NCBI GenBank assembly: GCA_023437305.1
Contig: JAEZGN010000022.1
Span: 310,001-374,000, forward strand
Direction: 5' to 3'
Origin: Bacteroidota bacterium
Lineage (GTDB): Bacteria; Bacteroidota; Bacteroidia; Bacteroidales; Dysgonomonadaceae
Length of the DNA stretch: 64,000 bases
In this document: in pieces, positions 16,064 through 24,970 of the stretch
Layout of the letters: each line of letters starts with the position of its first letter
Position numbering within the stretch: position 1 is the first letter of the stretch
Program-made: the position numbers and the translations under genes
The notes under the pieces: model-generated
Databases searched by the model: none
Told to the model about the DNA's origin: nothing
The model's input: only the letters and a program-made list of their open reading frames with translations

Positions 16064-17356
16064 TTACAGTGTTTTTAGCTTTAAATTACGCCATAGAACT
16101 TTTATGCCGCCACCATCATGTATTTGAAGTGCTATGCGTCCTTGTCCTGCACCGATTTTCTGATCATCAAAGTTGACCATCTCTTGTCCATTAAGCCATG
16201 TCGTAACTTTGTTACCCTGAACGAGTATACGCATAGTATTCCAGTCGCCAACTTTAAGAAACTCTTCCTTTTCTTTAGGTACTTGTATCAACCATCCTCT
16301 ACCGTACGATTCGTAGATGCCTCCTGTTCCATGACCTTTAGGTGCTACTTCTACTTGCCAGCCATTCACTTTTACATCTTCTTCAATAAACGAACGGATA
16401 AATACTCCCGAATTACCATCTGCTTCTTGCTTAAATTCAACAGTCAGATCAAAATTATCATAATATTCGCGCGTAGCTAGATATCCGTATTGTTTGTCCG
16501 GTCCGCTTTCGCATACCAAAAGCCCATCTTGTACGTACCATTTTTCTGTTCCATAGACGTCCCAGCCTTTAAGGTCTGTACCGTTAAACAGGCTTACTTC
16601 CTTCGATTTCGCTGGTAGTTCTTTGATCTTTATATTGCGGAACGAGGCCGGATATCCATGATCTTGGAGACATAATACGCCTTTTTTTGCCAGTCCGTAT
16701 TCTGGAGCATCTTTCCATTTTCCACTATTCTTTCGTTCGAACCAATCATCAGTCCATGCTTCGAATTCTAATATTTTTACACCATTCAACCAGTGTTCTA
16801 CATGACCATTGTCAAATACTATTTTCGAATTGTTCCATTCTCCCTGAGGATTAACTTTCATTTTTGTCGTATCGGGAATATACATAGCATAATCTGCACC
16901 CAGATCTTGCCAGGCTTCCAGTTTTTCTGCGAAATTAGGGGTATCTATCAGTTGGTATTCAGGACCGGTAACATACGGTACTTTATATTGCGGTCTTTCC
17001 ACTACATGATATAGCATGCCGCTATTTCCACCTTTGGATAATTTCCAATCCCAAGACAATTCGAAATTTTCATACTGTTTTTCTGTAACAATGTATCCAC
17101 TGGCATCGCTACCATCTCCTTTTGCCTGAATGCAGCCATCTACAACATGCCAAGGCTCAGTGAGCGATGTACCATTGTAGTCGCGCCATCCATTAAGTGT
17201 TTCTCCATCAAATAAAAGTTGCCAACCTTCTTGCTTCTCTTTTTCGGTCAGAGTGTTAGGCTTTTCTCCACCGATGCAGGCTGTAAAAGATACTGCCACA
17301 ATGGAGCATAGTGTCAGTAGGATTTTAGGAGTCTGTTTTTTAATTGTAAACATCAT
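16064..17356 (-). CDS. Tandem DUF1080 (3-keto-disaccharide hydrolase-like) lipoprotein
   Basis: A 430-residue lipoprotein (signal ending FTAC) with two copies of the DUF1080 lectin-like jelly-roll. Copy 1 (about residues 40-235) begins GWQLLFDGETLNGWRDYNG and has KGGNSGMLYHV; copy 2 (about 248-430) begins EVSLFNGTDLKGWDVYG and has EADGNSGVFIRS. The family binds or hydrolyses 3-keto-glycosides and related glycans, and tandem forms are common in Bacteroidota. An oxidoreductase partner usually found nearby is not present here, so its substrate is open. It is a single-gene unit ending in a strong terminator. The start could be either of two adjacent ATG codons. Confidence 0.85.
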   Translation of the reverse strand: MMFTIKKQTPKILLTLCSIVAVSFTACIGGEKPNTLTEKEKQEGWQLLFDGETLNGWRDYNGTSLTEPWHVVDGCIQAKGDGSDASGYIVTEKQYENFELSWDWKLSKGGNSGMLYHVVERPQYKVPYVTGPEYQLIDTPNFAEKLEAWQDLGADYAMYIPDTTKMKVNPQGEWNNSKIVFDNGHVEHWLNGVKILEFEAWTDDWFERKNSGKWKDAPEYGLAKKGVLCLQDHGYPASFRNIKIKELPAKSKEVSLFNGTDLKGWDVYGTEKWYVQDGLLVCESGPDKQYGYLATREYYDNFDLTVEFKQEADGNSGVFIRSFIEEDVKVNGWQVEVAPKGHGTGGIYESYGRGWLIQVPKEKEEFLKVGDWNTMRILVQGNKVTTWLNGQEMVNFDDQKIGAGQGRIALQIHDGGGIKVLWRNLKLKTL

Positions 17357-17548
17357 ATTTGATTTTGGTTTATAAATAGGTTAAACTTATCGGTAAAGAT
17401 AATGAATTATGTATAAAACACTTACTGCTCAGCAGCAACACTTTGTATAAATCTACTTTTTTGACGAATGACCCAATAATGCTGTAGTATCGAATAAGTG
17501 CCTAATCATCTGTATAGTAGTGGTCTAAATGTTTACTATTTAGAGTGA

Positions 17549-18370
17549 TTATTTATTGTCAGTTCTGTATGCATCCACAGCTTTTTTAACCGAACCATGC
17601 AGTAACAATAAATGCTTTGCTTGCTCATAATCCAAGCCTAGCTCTTCTGATACCATGCGTGTTCCCCTGTCTACAAGTTTAGCATTCGATAATTGCATGT
17701 TAACCATTCGGTTACCTTTTACCCGCCCTAACTTTATCATGGTAGCCGTAGTGATCATATTCAATATCATTTTTTGACCTGTGCCCGATTTCATACGCGA
17801 ACTACCTGTAACATATTCAGGACCAACTATCATTTCTATTGCAATTTCAGCTTCTTGAGCAATAGGCGAATCCGGATTGCTAGAGATGGATGCCGTAAGA
17901 ATCCCATGTTTGCGAGCTTCACGTAAAGCTCCTACAACGTATGGCGTTGTTCCTGATGCAGCAATCCCAATCACTGTATCTTTATCATTTATGTTGTGAG
18001 CTTGTAATTCCGTCCATCCCGACTCCATATTGTCTTCAGCTTTTTCTACAGGATTGCGCAATGCTGTATCGCCTCCTGCAATAAGTCCGATAACCAAAGT
18101 TTTTGGCATACCAAATGTTGGTGGAATTTCCGAAGCGTCCAATACTCCAAGACGTCCACTGGTTCCTGCTCCCATATAGAAAATACGCCCTCCTTGTTGC
18201 ATCCGGGGTACTATTTGCGAAACAAGTTTTTCTATTTGTGGTATCGCCTTTTCTACAGCTAAAGCTACTTTTTTATCTTCATTGTTTATATCTGTCAAGA
18301 GTTCAAGTACAGACTTGTTCTCAAGATTGTCATATAGCGACGGTTGCTCTGTTATCTTTACAAAAGCCAT
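17549..18370 (-). CDS. murQ: N-acetylmuramic acid 6-phosphate etherase
   Basis: Cleaves the lactyl ether of MurNAc-6-phosphate to give GlcNAc-6-phosphate and D-lactate in the cytoplasm. The 273-residue protein shows the SIS fold with the phosphosugar signature FYMGAGTSGRLGVLDASEIPP, then GIAASGTTPYVVGAL and GSSRMKSGTGQKMILNM, all typical of MurQ. The length is slightly shorter than many homologues, with a trimmed C-terminus. It is the last gene of a murT-murK-murQ-like set, six bases after the kinase stop. Its substrate would be made by that kinase. Confidence 0.95.
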   Translation of the reverse strand: MAFVKITEQPSLYDNLENKSVLELLTDINNEDKKVALAVEKAIPQIEKLVSQIVPRMQQGGRIFYMGAGTSGRLGVLDASEIPPTFGMPKTLVIGLIAGGDTALRNPVEKAEDNMESGWTELQAHNINDKDTVIGIAASGTTPYVVGALREARKHGILTASISSNPDSPIAQEAEIAIEMIVGPEYVTGSSRMKSGTGQKMILNMITTATMIKLGRVKGNRMVNMQLSNAKLVDRGTRMVSEELGLDYEQAKHLLLLHGSVKKAVDAYRTDNK

Positions 18371-18376
18371 GTTGAA

Positions 18377-19234
18377 TTAATTATGTATTGTTTGACATTC
18401 GCCTGCATAGTATCTAATGAGGCCCTCCATCGGAGACTGAGCGATGATACCTACCTTTATATTTAAGTCTGCACCAACTTTGCGTACCAAATCTTTATAA
18501 TAGTATGCTACCGATCCGGTGAAATGTACATCATTATTTTTGTAATCGTATTGCATCACATTTTTTACAAAAAAGTCTTTGAAAGCATTGTATACTAGAT
18601 CGTACACCGTTTTATCGTGTATATTCTCTACCAAAAACGGAGATAAACTTGCCAAAAAACGATTTGCAAGGGGTTGTCTATATACCATATCCAGAATAGT
18701 TGCAGGAGTGAGATCAAACTCTTTCAGGAATTTTTCTTTCAACCCTTTTGTTAGCTGGTTTTTCAGACATGCTCCTAAGAATAAGCGGCCAAGTACGGCA
18801 CCGCTTCCTTCGTCACCTAAGACATAGCCCAGCGGGGAAACATTCTCAACAATCTCTTCTCCGTCGTAAAAACAAGAGTTTGATCCTGTGCCCAGGATAC
18901 AAGCGATGCCTTTTTTTGTCCCACATAGTCCTTTTGCTGCCGCAACTAAATCACTATTTACTTCAATGTGAGATGTCTTTATATTATCGGCTATAGCATC
19001 TCTTACAATTTTATTTTTTTCGGGGGATGCACAGCCTGCACCAAAAAAATGTACAGAATCTATTGTGTGTCCATTGAGGACGGGGTTAATAACTTTCTTT
19101 ATTTCTTCACTAATATCTTCTCGAGACCGAAAGAACGGATTTGCTCCTTTGGTAGAAATCTGTTTGATCTCTTTAGTACCTTCTACTAAACGCCAATCGA
19201 CCTTTGTAGAGCCGCCATCTGCTAATAATATCAT
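18377..19234 (-). CDS. murK: BadF/BadG-type amino-sugar kinase (MurNAc/GlcNAc kinase, MurK-like)
   Basis: A 285-residue ASKHA-fold kinase that would phosphorylate MurNAc, and possibly GlcNAc, at O6 with ATP. The phosphate-1 loop is MILLADGGSTKVDW at the start; GIACILGTGSNSCFYDG and LGYVLGDEGSGAVLG are the conserved sugar/phosphate segments of the BadF/BadG/BcrA family. The next gene is murQ, which uses MurNAc-6-P, so MurNAc kinase is the best call. Its ATG overlaps the stop of the upstream membrane gene (ATGA), showing coupling. A paralogue lies at 45829-46677. Confidence 0.88.
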   Translation of the reverse strand: MILLADGGSTKVDWRLVEGTKEIKQISTKGANPFFRSREDISEEIKKVINPVLNGHTIDSVHFFGAGCASPEKNKIVRDAIADNIKTSHIEVNSDLVAAAKGLCGTKKGIACILGTGSNSCFYDGEEIVENVSPLGYVLGDEGSGAVLGRLFLGACLKNQLTKGLKEKFLKEFDLTPATILDMVYRQPLANRFLASLSPFLVENIHDKTVYDLVYNAFKDFFVKNVMQYDYKNNDVHFTGSVAYYYKDLVRKVGADLNIKVGIIAQSPMEGLIRYYAGECQTIHN

Positions 19235-20400
19235 ATTTTAATATATATTTTCTTTTTATACAATATGTTTCCTATTATCCAATTAAAACCTACAAACAAA
19301 AGGGCATATGCAAGCGAACCGAGGTAATTGCCCAGATAAGGTTGTAGACAAATTTGGTATATGAAGTTTTTTAAATTAATTATATTTCCGTCATAAGTAA
19401 AAATTATGTTTCCGAGCAAAATAGAGAAAATACCTGCTGCAACATATATAAATAAAGGATTTACACCAAATGATTCAAAAAATACGCTCCATTTTTTATG
19501 TCCTTTTATATCTATGATCCATATCAGAAGAGCAAGCAACGTTGAAGCTAACCCACACGTTGCCAAAACAAATGTAGGAGACCATATTTTTTTGTTAATC
19601 GGACAACCGTAACTAAGCAAAAAGCCTAAGAATGTCATTATAGCTCCGATTATAAATAAACGTTGTATTCGCTCGTTATTGTCTTTGGTTGTTAGGAGAA
19701 TTTCTCCGCAACAGAATCCTATTAATACATGGCAGATTGCGGGTATGGTACTTAATAGTCCTTCGGGATCAATTGCCAAACCAGTATCTTTATACATATG
19801 ATCTGCACCCAAAATAGCTCTGTCCAGAACTGAAATGATATTGTCTTCACTAAAGTCGAAGCCGTTGCCAAATAAGAGCAGTAAGAAATATCCAATGAGT
19901 GTAACGACTATGATATAAGGGATATACTTATGTTTTACAAATATGGCTATCAGAGCTGTAGCACCGTATGTTAGTGCCAGTCGTTGCATAACACCGAGTA
20001 TTCGGATATGCTCGAAGTTTGTAATAGCTGTTATAAATCTTTCAAAAAAGCCAATATCTTCACCTGATAGGCTATTGAATGTTCTGAATGATAATGAAAG
20101 CCAGCCTAATCCAAGTCCGATAAGGAATATAACTACAGTTCTTTTTAGTATTTTGAAGAGTGTAGGCTTGTTGAACTCAAAATTGAATTTTCGTAACGAG
20201 ATGTAAGTTGATATTCCCATAATAAACATGAAGAATGGGAAAACCAAGTCGGTAGGAGTTAGTCCATGCCAGGCTGCATGTCCCAGAGGCGCATATACAT
20301 AGCTCCACGAGCCCGGATTATTTACCATTATCATTCCCGCAATGGTTATTCCTCGCAGTATGTCGAGAGATAGGAGTCTGCTGCTTGGTCTTTGAGTCAT
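19231..20400 (-). CDS. murT: MurT/NagX-like multi-spanning membrane protein (DUF5009 / heparan-alpha-glucosaminide acetyltransferase-like)
   Basis: A 389-residue protein with about ten hydrophobic helices. It begins RLLSLDILRGITIAGMIMVNNPGSW and has HAAWHGLTPTDLVFPFFMFIMG, the hallmark of the DUF5009/NagX family related to lysosomal acetyl-CoA:glucosaminide acetyltransferase. The order membrane protein, kinase, murQ matches the murTKQ operon known from Tannerella forsythia, where this protein moves MurNAc across the inner membrane; equivalence here is inferred from order and family. It overlaps murK by four bases. A TGTCAC repeat lies 45 bases upstream of its ATG. Confidence 0.8.
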   Translation of the reverse strand: MTQRPSSRLLSLDILRGITIAGMIMVNNPGSWSYVYAPLGHAAWHGLTPTDLVFPFFMFIMGISTYISLRKFNFEFNKPTLFKILKRTVVIFLIGLGLGWLSLSFRTFNSLSGEDIGFFERFITAITNFEHIRILGVMQRLALTYGATALIAIFVKHKYIPYIIVVTLIGYFLLLLFGNGFDFSEDNIISVLDRAILGADHMYKDTGLAIDPEGLLSTIPAICHVLIGFCCGEILLTTKDNNERIQRLFIIGAIMTFLGFLLSYGCPINKKIWSPTFVLATCGLASTLLALLIWIIDIKGHKKWSVFFESFGVNPLFIYVAAGIFSILLGNIIFTYDGNIINLKNFIYQICLQPYLGNYLGSLAYALLFVGFNWIIGNILYKKKIYIKI

Positions 20401-20444
20401 TTGTTACTTTTTTTATGGTGCTTATAATCAAGTATTATGGTGCT

Positions 20445-20492
20445 AAAAGGTGACAAAAGTGACACTTTTTCGATATGCTTATATTGTAACCT
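20445..20492 (-). repeat. Dispersed TGTCAC repeat, copy 2 (minus strand)
   Basis: On the minus strand TGTCACTTTTGTCACCTTTT occupies 20464-20445, identical over 20 bases to the copies at 7906-7925 and 59387-59406. Exactly 20 bases upstream stands GGTTACA instead of GTGACA, one change in the outer half-site. It points into the murT-like gene and lies directly before it. Confidence 0.7.
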
Positions 20493-20528
20493 TTTGCCTT
20501 GTAATTTTCAAATTGGTATCTCAAATAG

Positions 20529-21764
20529 CTATTTATATAGATAATATTTTTTTGATGTCTTTTTAAAAGGCTCGGTTTCTTTATACCAAAAATCTTTTAT
20601 ATCATCAAATCTATTATTTTTAGCAAATGTAAGTCTTACATAGTCGCTTCCCGAAACCTGATCAAACATTCTATAGCGTTTGTCATTCGCATTGTCGAAA
20701 ATAGCTTTATCCGGATACAATCTAGCTATTTCCTGCATTACATAGAACTGTATCTCTGATAAACGAGCTTTTTCATAATTCATTATATGCACTTGTACAC
20801 CTTCCAGTTGTTCTCCTTGCCCTACCGAATAGAACGGTTTCAGATATATTGGTCTAAAATGTATCCCCGGCAAGTGCAATTGGTTAAGATTATTTGCCAG
20901 ATCGCTTGCATTGATCCATTGGGCAGCAAACATCTGGAACGGAATTGTATAACCTACACCGATAGACATGTAGCCTAGTTCTCCTAAGATTCCCGATACG
21001 GGATACATAACCGCAGAAATCGGTTGTGGAATATGAGGTGAAGACGGTATCCATTGCAATCCCGTTTGTTCGTATGTCATTTTACGCTTCCAGCTTTTCA
21101 TTTTTACTACTTGCAGTTTACACTGTTTGCTTAGCATATTCTCTCCGTTTAGTAACAATGCCAATTCACCGCAAGTCAACCCATATACATAAGGTATTTT
21201 GAACTGGCTTACAAAGGAAATAAATTTATCATCAACTAGTCCGCCTTCAACTTTTAAACCGCCCAGAGGATTGGGTCTGTCGAGAACAACGAATTCCACA
21301 TCGTTTTGGGCAGCAGCCTGCATTGCTAATCCCATTGTGCTAATATAAGTGAACGAACGGCAGCCTATATCTTGTATGTCGTATACCAGCACATCAATAT
21401 TTTTAAGCATTTCGGCAGAAGGAAAACGTGTTTTTCCATGTAATGAATATACGGGTAATCCTGTTTTCGGATCTGTTACATTATCTACAGGATCTCCTGC
21501 ATGTGCATCGCCTCTTACTCCATGTTCGGGAGCAAAAAGTGCAACTAACTGTACATTCTTTGCTTCGTGAAGAATGTCAATAGTCGATTTCATATTATTA
21601 TCTACCCCTGTAGGATTTGTTATAAGTCCTACACGTTTGCCCTCCAATATTTTAAAATTTTGCTCTTTTAGAACTTCAATTCCGGTCTTAATCTTTATCT
21701 TCTGAGCGAAGGTTGTAAAAGAGAACAAGAATAATAGTGATAATATTATAGATACTTTTTTCAT
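20529..21764 (-). CDS. namZ: NamZ-like exo-beta-N-acetylmuramidase (DUF1343), paralogue 1
   Basis: A 411-residue exported enzyme. The DUF1343 family includes NamZ, which removes MurNAc from the non-reducing end of peptidoglycan glycans. The ATG at 21764 was chosen since it directly starts a signal peptide (KKVSIILSLLFLFSFTTFAQ). The family core is clear: GKRVGLITNPTGVD, LFAPEHGVRGDAHAGDPVD, VYDIQDIGCRSFTYISTMG, VLDRPNPLGG and GLTCGELALLLNGE. The free MurNAc produced would feed the MurT-MurK-MurQ route encoded just downstream. It lies 13 bases after the AmpG-like gene and 128 bases before murT. Confidence 0.9.
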   Translation of the reverse strand: MKKVSIILSLLFLFSFTTFAQKIKIKTGIEVLKEQNFKILEGKRVGLITNPTGVDNNMKSTIDILHEAKNVQLVALFAPEHGVRGDAHAGDPVDNVTDPKTGLPVYSLHGKTRFPSAEMLKNIDVLVYDIQDIGCRSFTYISTMGLAMQAAAQNDVEFVVLDRPNPLGGLKVEGGLVDDKFISFVSQFKIPYVYGLTCGELALLLNGENMLSKQCKLQVVKMKSWKRKMTYEQTGLQWIPSSPHIPQPISAVMYPVSGILGELGYMSIGVGYTIPFQMFAAQWINASDLANNLNQLHLPGIHFRPIYLKPFYSVGQGEQLEGVQVHIMNYEKARLSEIQFYVMQEIARLYPDKAIFDNANDKRYRMFDQVSGSDYVRLTFAKNNRFDDIKDFWYKETEPFKKTSKKYYLYK

Positions 21765-21777
21765 TGTTGATTGTTTT

Positions 21778-23649
21778 TTATTGTTTCTCAGATTCTTTTT
21801 CTGTTGCTTTACCATAATTCGGATTTATTTTCAGTAAAGAAACGGCAATGATAGGGATAATGCTACAGATCATTACCCAAATGAAGAAGTGATTGTATCC
21901 TAATTGCTCTTGAAGCCATCCTGCAAACATACCCGGAATCATCATACCCAATGCCATAAATCCTGTACAGAAAGCATAATGGGCAGTCTTATGTGTTCCT
22001 TCTGAAAAATAAATCAGATACAACATATATGCTGTAAATCCGAATCCGTAACCAAATTGCTCTATGAAGATGCAGATGTTTATTATTATAAGGCTATCTG
22101 TTTGCGTAAAGCTTAGATATAGGAATGTCGCAATAGTAAGTAGCATGCTTAGTGTCATTGGCCACAACCATTTTCTTAATCCGCCTTTAGCTGCTACAAA
22201 TCCGCCTATAATACCACCTAGTGTAAGCCCGATAATACCGATCGTACCGTATACCAATCCTACTTCACCTGTAGTTAATCCCAATCCTCCGATATCTTTC
22301 GAATCTAATAAGAATGGATTGATCAGTTTTAGTAATTGGGCTTCGGAGAAACGATATGTCAACATAAAAAATATTGCTGCTGCTGCTTGAGGTTTCTTGA
22401 AAAACGAACAGAATGTAACTTCAAACTCTTTGAATATAGATTTGGCTGTAATATGTTCGTGTGGCTTATCCGAATCAGGTTTAGGTAACACAACCCGATG
22501 ATAAAAACTGAAGAATATAAATAACCCTGCTAATACGAAGAAGGTAATAGACCATGCAAAAGGGATGTTTCCTGATAAGCCTTTATATTCGGCTGAACTC
22601 GCAGTGGTTAATTTAGGATCTACTTGAAAGATGAGATATGCAGGTTTATTCCAATTGCTTTCGGTAAAGGCCAACCTTTCACCGTGTATCAGCGAAATAC
22701 TATTATCTCCTCGGTTTATTGTTGTATTTAAAACCATCTCTTTTCCATCTTCCGGACGTTTAGATAACCACACAGCAACTAGGGCTATGTTTCCTGTATG
22801 CTCAGACTTGGCAACAAATCGTTTTTCCCCGAAGTTTGTTTTTATCCAGTTTCCCAAAGGTTTGGATACATTTTTAGTCCATAAGCTTTCTTCCTCTTCT
22901 ATAATTTGTGTATCGGAAGTATGCTCCTTCGCTGTAAATCCATTGTTTTGATTCAACCCTACAATACTATCCATAAAGACTTTTAGGCTATCTTTATTTA
23001 CTCCGTGTGTACCGATTTTTACTGTATTTTCATTTACGATGAAGTGTATATCCCCATCTTTTTCTGTAATATTTTTTATTTCTGGTACAATTAAAGTAGA
23101 TTCGGTGTATTGTGAGGATGCGTCGATATTTATTTTAACAGGTTCACATCCGGATGTACTTTCCAGAAAACCTGCCAGAATAATGAGTACACCTTGCCCC
23201 ATGATAGTAGCGATACGATAAAACGTACTTCTTATTCCTACGTATTTTGCTTGGTCGTTAGTGTTCAGCCCTAGCATATAGAATCCATCAGCAGCAATGT
23301 CATGAGTGGCAGAACTAAAGGCTAATAACCAGAAGAATGCCAGTGTTGCCTGGAAAAAGACGGGTAGGGGAATAGTAAAAGCAATTCCGGCAAACCCTGC
23401 ACCTATAAGTATTTGCATGGTTACTATCCACCAACGTTTGGTTTTCAATAAATCTACGAATGGACTCCAGAATGGCTTAATCACCCACGGTAAATATAGC
23501 CAGCTGGTATACAGGGCTATATCTGTGTTAGATATACCCATTCGTTTATACATGATCACCGAAATGGTCATTACGGCAACATAAGGCAGTCCTTCAGCCA
23601 GATAAAGCGATGGAATCCAGGCCCACGGTGATTTTTTATTTTCTTTCAT
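21778..23649 (-). CDS. ampG: AmpG-like muropeptide permease (MFS, PAT family) with large extracytoplasmic insertion
   Basis: A 623-residue transporter. The first half begins PWAWIPSLYLAEGLPYVAVM and contains DIALYTSWLYLPWVIKPFWSPFVD and ATHDIAADGFYM, motifs of the AmpG/PAT group, which imports GlcNAc-anhydroMurNAc or muropeptides. E. coli AmpG is about 490 residues; here about 190 mostly polar residues (roughly 170-360, beginning SGCEPVKINIDASSQ) are inserted between helices and return to the membrane at FAWSITFFVLAGLFIFF. The insert should face the periplasm. Neighbours are a SpoIID-like gene 25 bases upstream and NamZ 13 bases downstream, consistent with peptidoglycan salvage. Confidence 0.88.
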   Translation of the reverse strand: MKENKKSPWAWIPSLYLAEGLPYVAVMTISVIMYKRMGISNTDIALYTSWLYLPWVIKPFWSPFVDLLKTKRWWIVTMQILIGAGFAGIAFTIPLPVFFQATLAFFWLLAFSSATHDIAADGFYMLGLNTNDQAKYVGIRSTFYRIATIMGQGVLIILAGFLESTSGCEPVKINIDASSQYTESTLIVPEIKNITEKDGDIHFIVNENTVKIGTHGVNKDSLKVFMDSIVGLNQNNGFTAKEHTSDTQIIEEEESLWTKNVSKPLGNWIKTNFGEKRFVAKSEHTGNIALVAVWLSKRPEDGKEMVLNTTINRGDNSISLIHGERLAFTESNWNKPAYLIFQVDPKLTTASSAEYKGLSGNIPFAWSITFFVLAGLFIFFSFYHRVVLPKPDSDKPHEHITAKSIFKEFEVTFCSFFKKPQAAAAIFFMLTYRFSEAQLLKLINPFLLDSKDIGGLGLTTGEVGLVYGTIGIIGLTLGGIIGGFVAAKGGLRKWLWPMTLSMLLTIATFLYLSFTQTDSLIIINICIFIEQFGYGFGFTAYMLYLIYFSEGTHKTAHYAFCTGFMALGMMIPGMFAGWLQEQLGYNHFFIWVMICSIIPIIAVSLLKINPNYGKATEKESEKQ

Positions 23650-23674
23650 GGTTTTATCCTTCGTGTAAATTTAT

Positions 23675-24970
23675 TTAATATAATTTCTCAATAGTTGCAT
23701 CAATATAATAATGCAGCAAAATTTGATTGTATTGATAGCCTTTTTCACCCATCACAGCCGCGCCTATCTGACAAAGGCCGACACCATGTCCCCAGCCGGC
23801 TCCCGTTAAAATGAACTTATCATCTTTTTTGTCGACAGTAAAAGCGGAACTATATAAGTGAGATTCGGATAAAGTACGCCTGATTTCCAATTCTTTGCCG
23901 ATGGTCATGGTTTTCTTGGAACCTACTATTTTCAGCTTACTTAGTCGTCCTGATGTCCCTCTTTCTATAGGGATTAGTTCTTGAATTGTTCCGAAATCTA
24001 TACCCGAACGCCTGTATGCCAATTCGGATAATTCTGTTTGGGTGTATACTACTTGCCAACGATAAAAGTCGGTTGTTTCCTGATCATAATTATTCAGAAC
24101 CTGACTTAATATTTTTTTATCTTGTGTATTGCAAAATGCAGAAGGGCGAGTATGTATCCATTTTATGGATTCCTGTTCTTGGGTCAAGTCCGGTATATCC
24201 TGTGTGCTGTCGTCGTCTCTTAGTTTTACTAGGTAGGGGAATTTTGTATCTTCCCAGCAGTTTTGAAACTCTTCAACAATTCCTCCGCAACATTTAGAGA
24301 AACGAGCATCACATATTTTGTTTTCAGACTTTAGTACCTGTCCTCTGGTTTGTTCTATCGCCTGCTTAACGATCTCAATATTTGAATTGGCTCTTGTTAT
24401 CCCTTGATAGCGTTGACAATGATCGTCTGCACATACATCGAAATTAACGTGGTCTTCTCTGTCGTACCAGCGAATTCTTTCATCTTCAGTTTCGATGAAA
24501 GTGGTATATTTTTCTTCTTGTGCAATAATTTCCCGATTCTTTTCTATTTGAGCCAAGAGCCAACTTCGAGATATTACTGCGTGGGCTTTTAGTAATTCAA
24601 GAGAGGCTGTAGCACTCATCTCGGAGGAGATAACACTTGTCAGGTAATCTTCTACACCAATGATGTTGATTGCGGTGATCGTCTCATTTTCTACTATTAG
24701 TTTCAATGCTCCTTGAAATTCTTGATCCTCCTTACGTTCCCAGTGAAAATTGATTCCGATTACTACATCTTTAATTGTAAATGATGCATCTTTATATTGT
24801 GGTTCGAAATATAATTCATCATAGGCACTTCCATTCCATACGATTTTTCCATCGTTGAAAGAAACGGTGTTTTCTCCAGAGGTTTCTTGTCCTTCGTATA
24901 AATAGGCTTCATTGAGAATAAAAGTTATTTTTTTATTCCATAAAATGCCGACACTTACTTTTGGTTCCAT
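23675..24970 (-). CDS. SpoIID/LytB-domain protein without visible signal peptide
   Basis: A 431-residue protein of the SpoIID/LytB family, some members of which cut stripped glycan strands as lytic transglycosylases. The family segment GVEDYLTSVISSEMSATASLELLKAHA keeps the key glutamate (Glu117), and the C-terminal GAGWGHGVGLCQIGAAVMG is diagnostic. The N-terminus (MEPKVSVGILWNKK) lacks a signal peptide, so it may act in the cytoplasm or be exported otherwise. Extra cysteine motifs (CADDHC, CCGG) are seen. It overlaps the end of the DUF4922 gene by 16 bases and is followed by the AmpG-like gene, a tight grouping. Confidence 0.85.
   Translation of the reverse strand: MEPKVSVGILWNKKITFILNEAYLYEGQETSGENTVSFNDGKIVWNGSAYDELYFEPQYKDASFTIKDVVIGINFHWERKEDQEFQGALKLIVENETITAINIIGVEDYLTSVISSEMSATASLELLKAHAVISRSWLLAQIEKNREIIAQEEKYTTFIETEDERIRWYDREDHVNFDVCADDHCQRYQGITRANSNIEIVKQAIEQTRGQVLKSENKICDARFSKCCGGIVEEFQNCWEDTKFPYLVKLRDDDSTQDIPDLTQEQESIKWIHTRPSAFCNTQDKKILSQVLNNYDQETTDFYRWQVVYTQTELSELAYRRSGIDFGTIQELIPIERGTSGRLSKLKIVGSKKTMTIGKELEIRRTLSESHLYSSAFTVDKKDDKFILTGAGWGHGVGLCQIGAAVMGEKGYQYNQILLHYYIDATIEKLY

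Noticed and set aside
17524..17544. TCTAAAT/ATTTAGA hairpin after murQ as a terminator
   Set aside because: Seven-base AT-rich stem without a U-tract on the minus strand; too weak to call.
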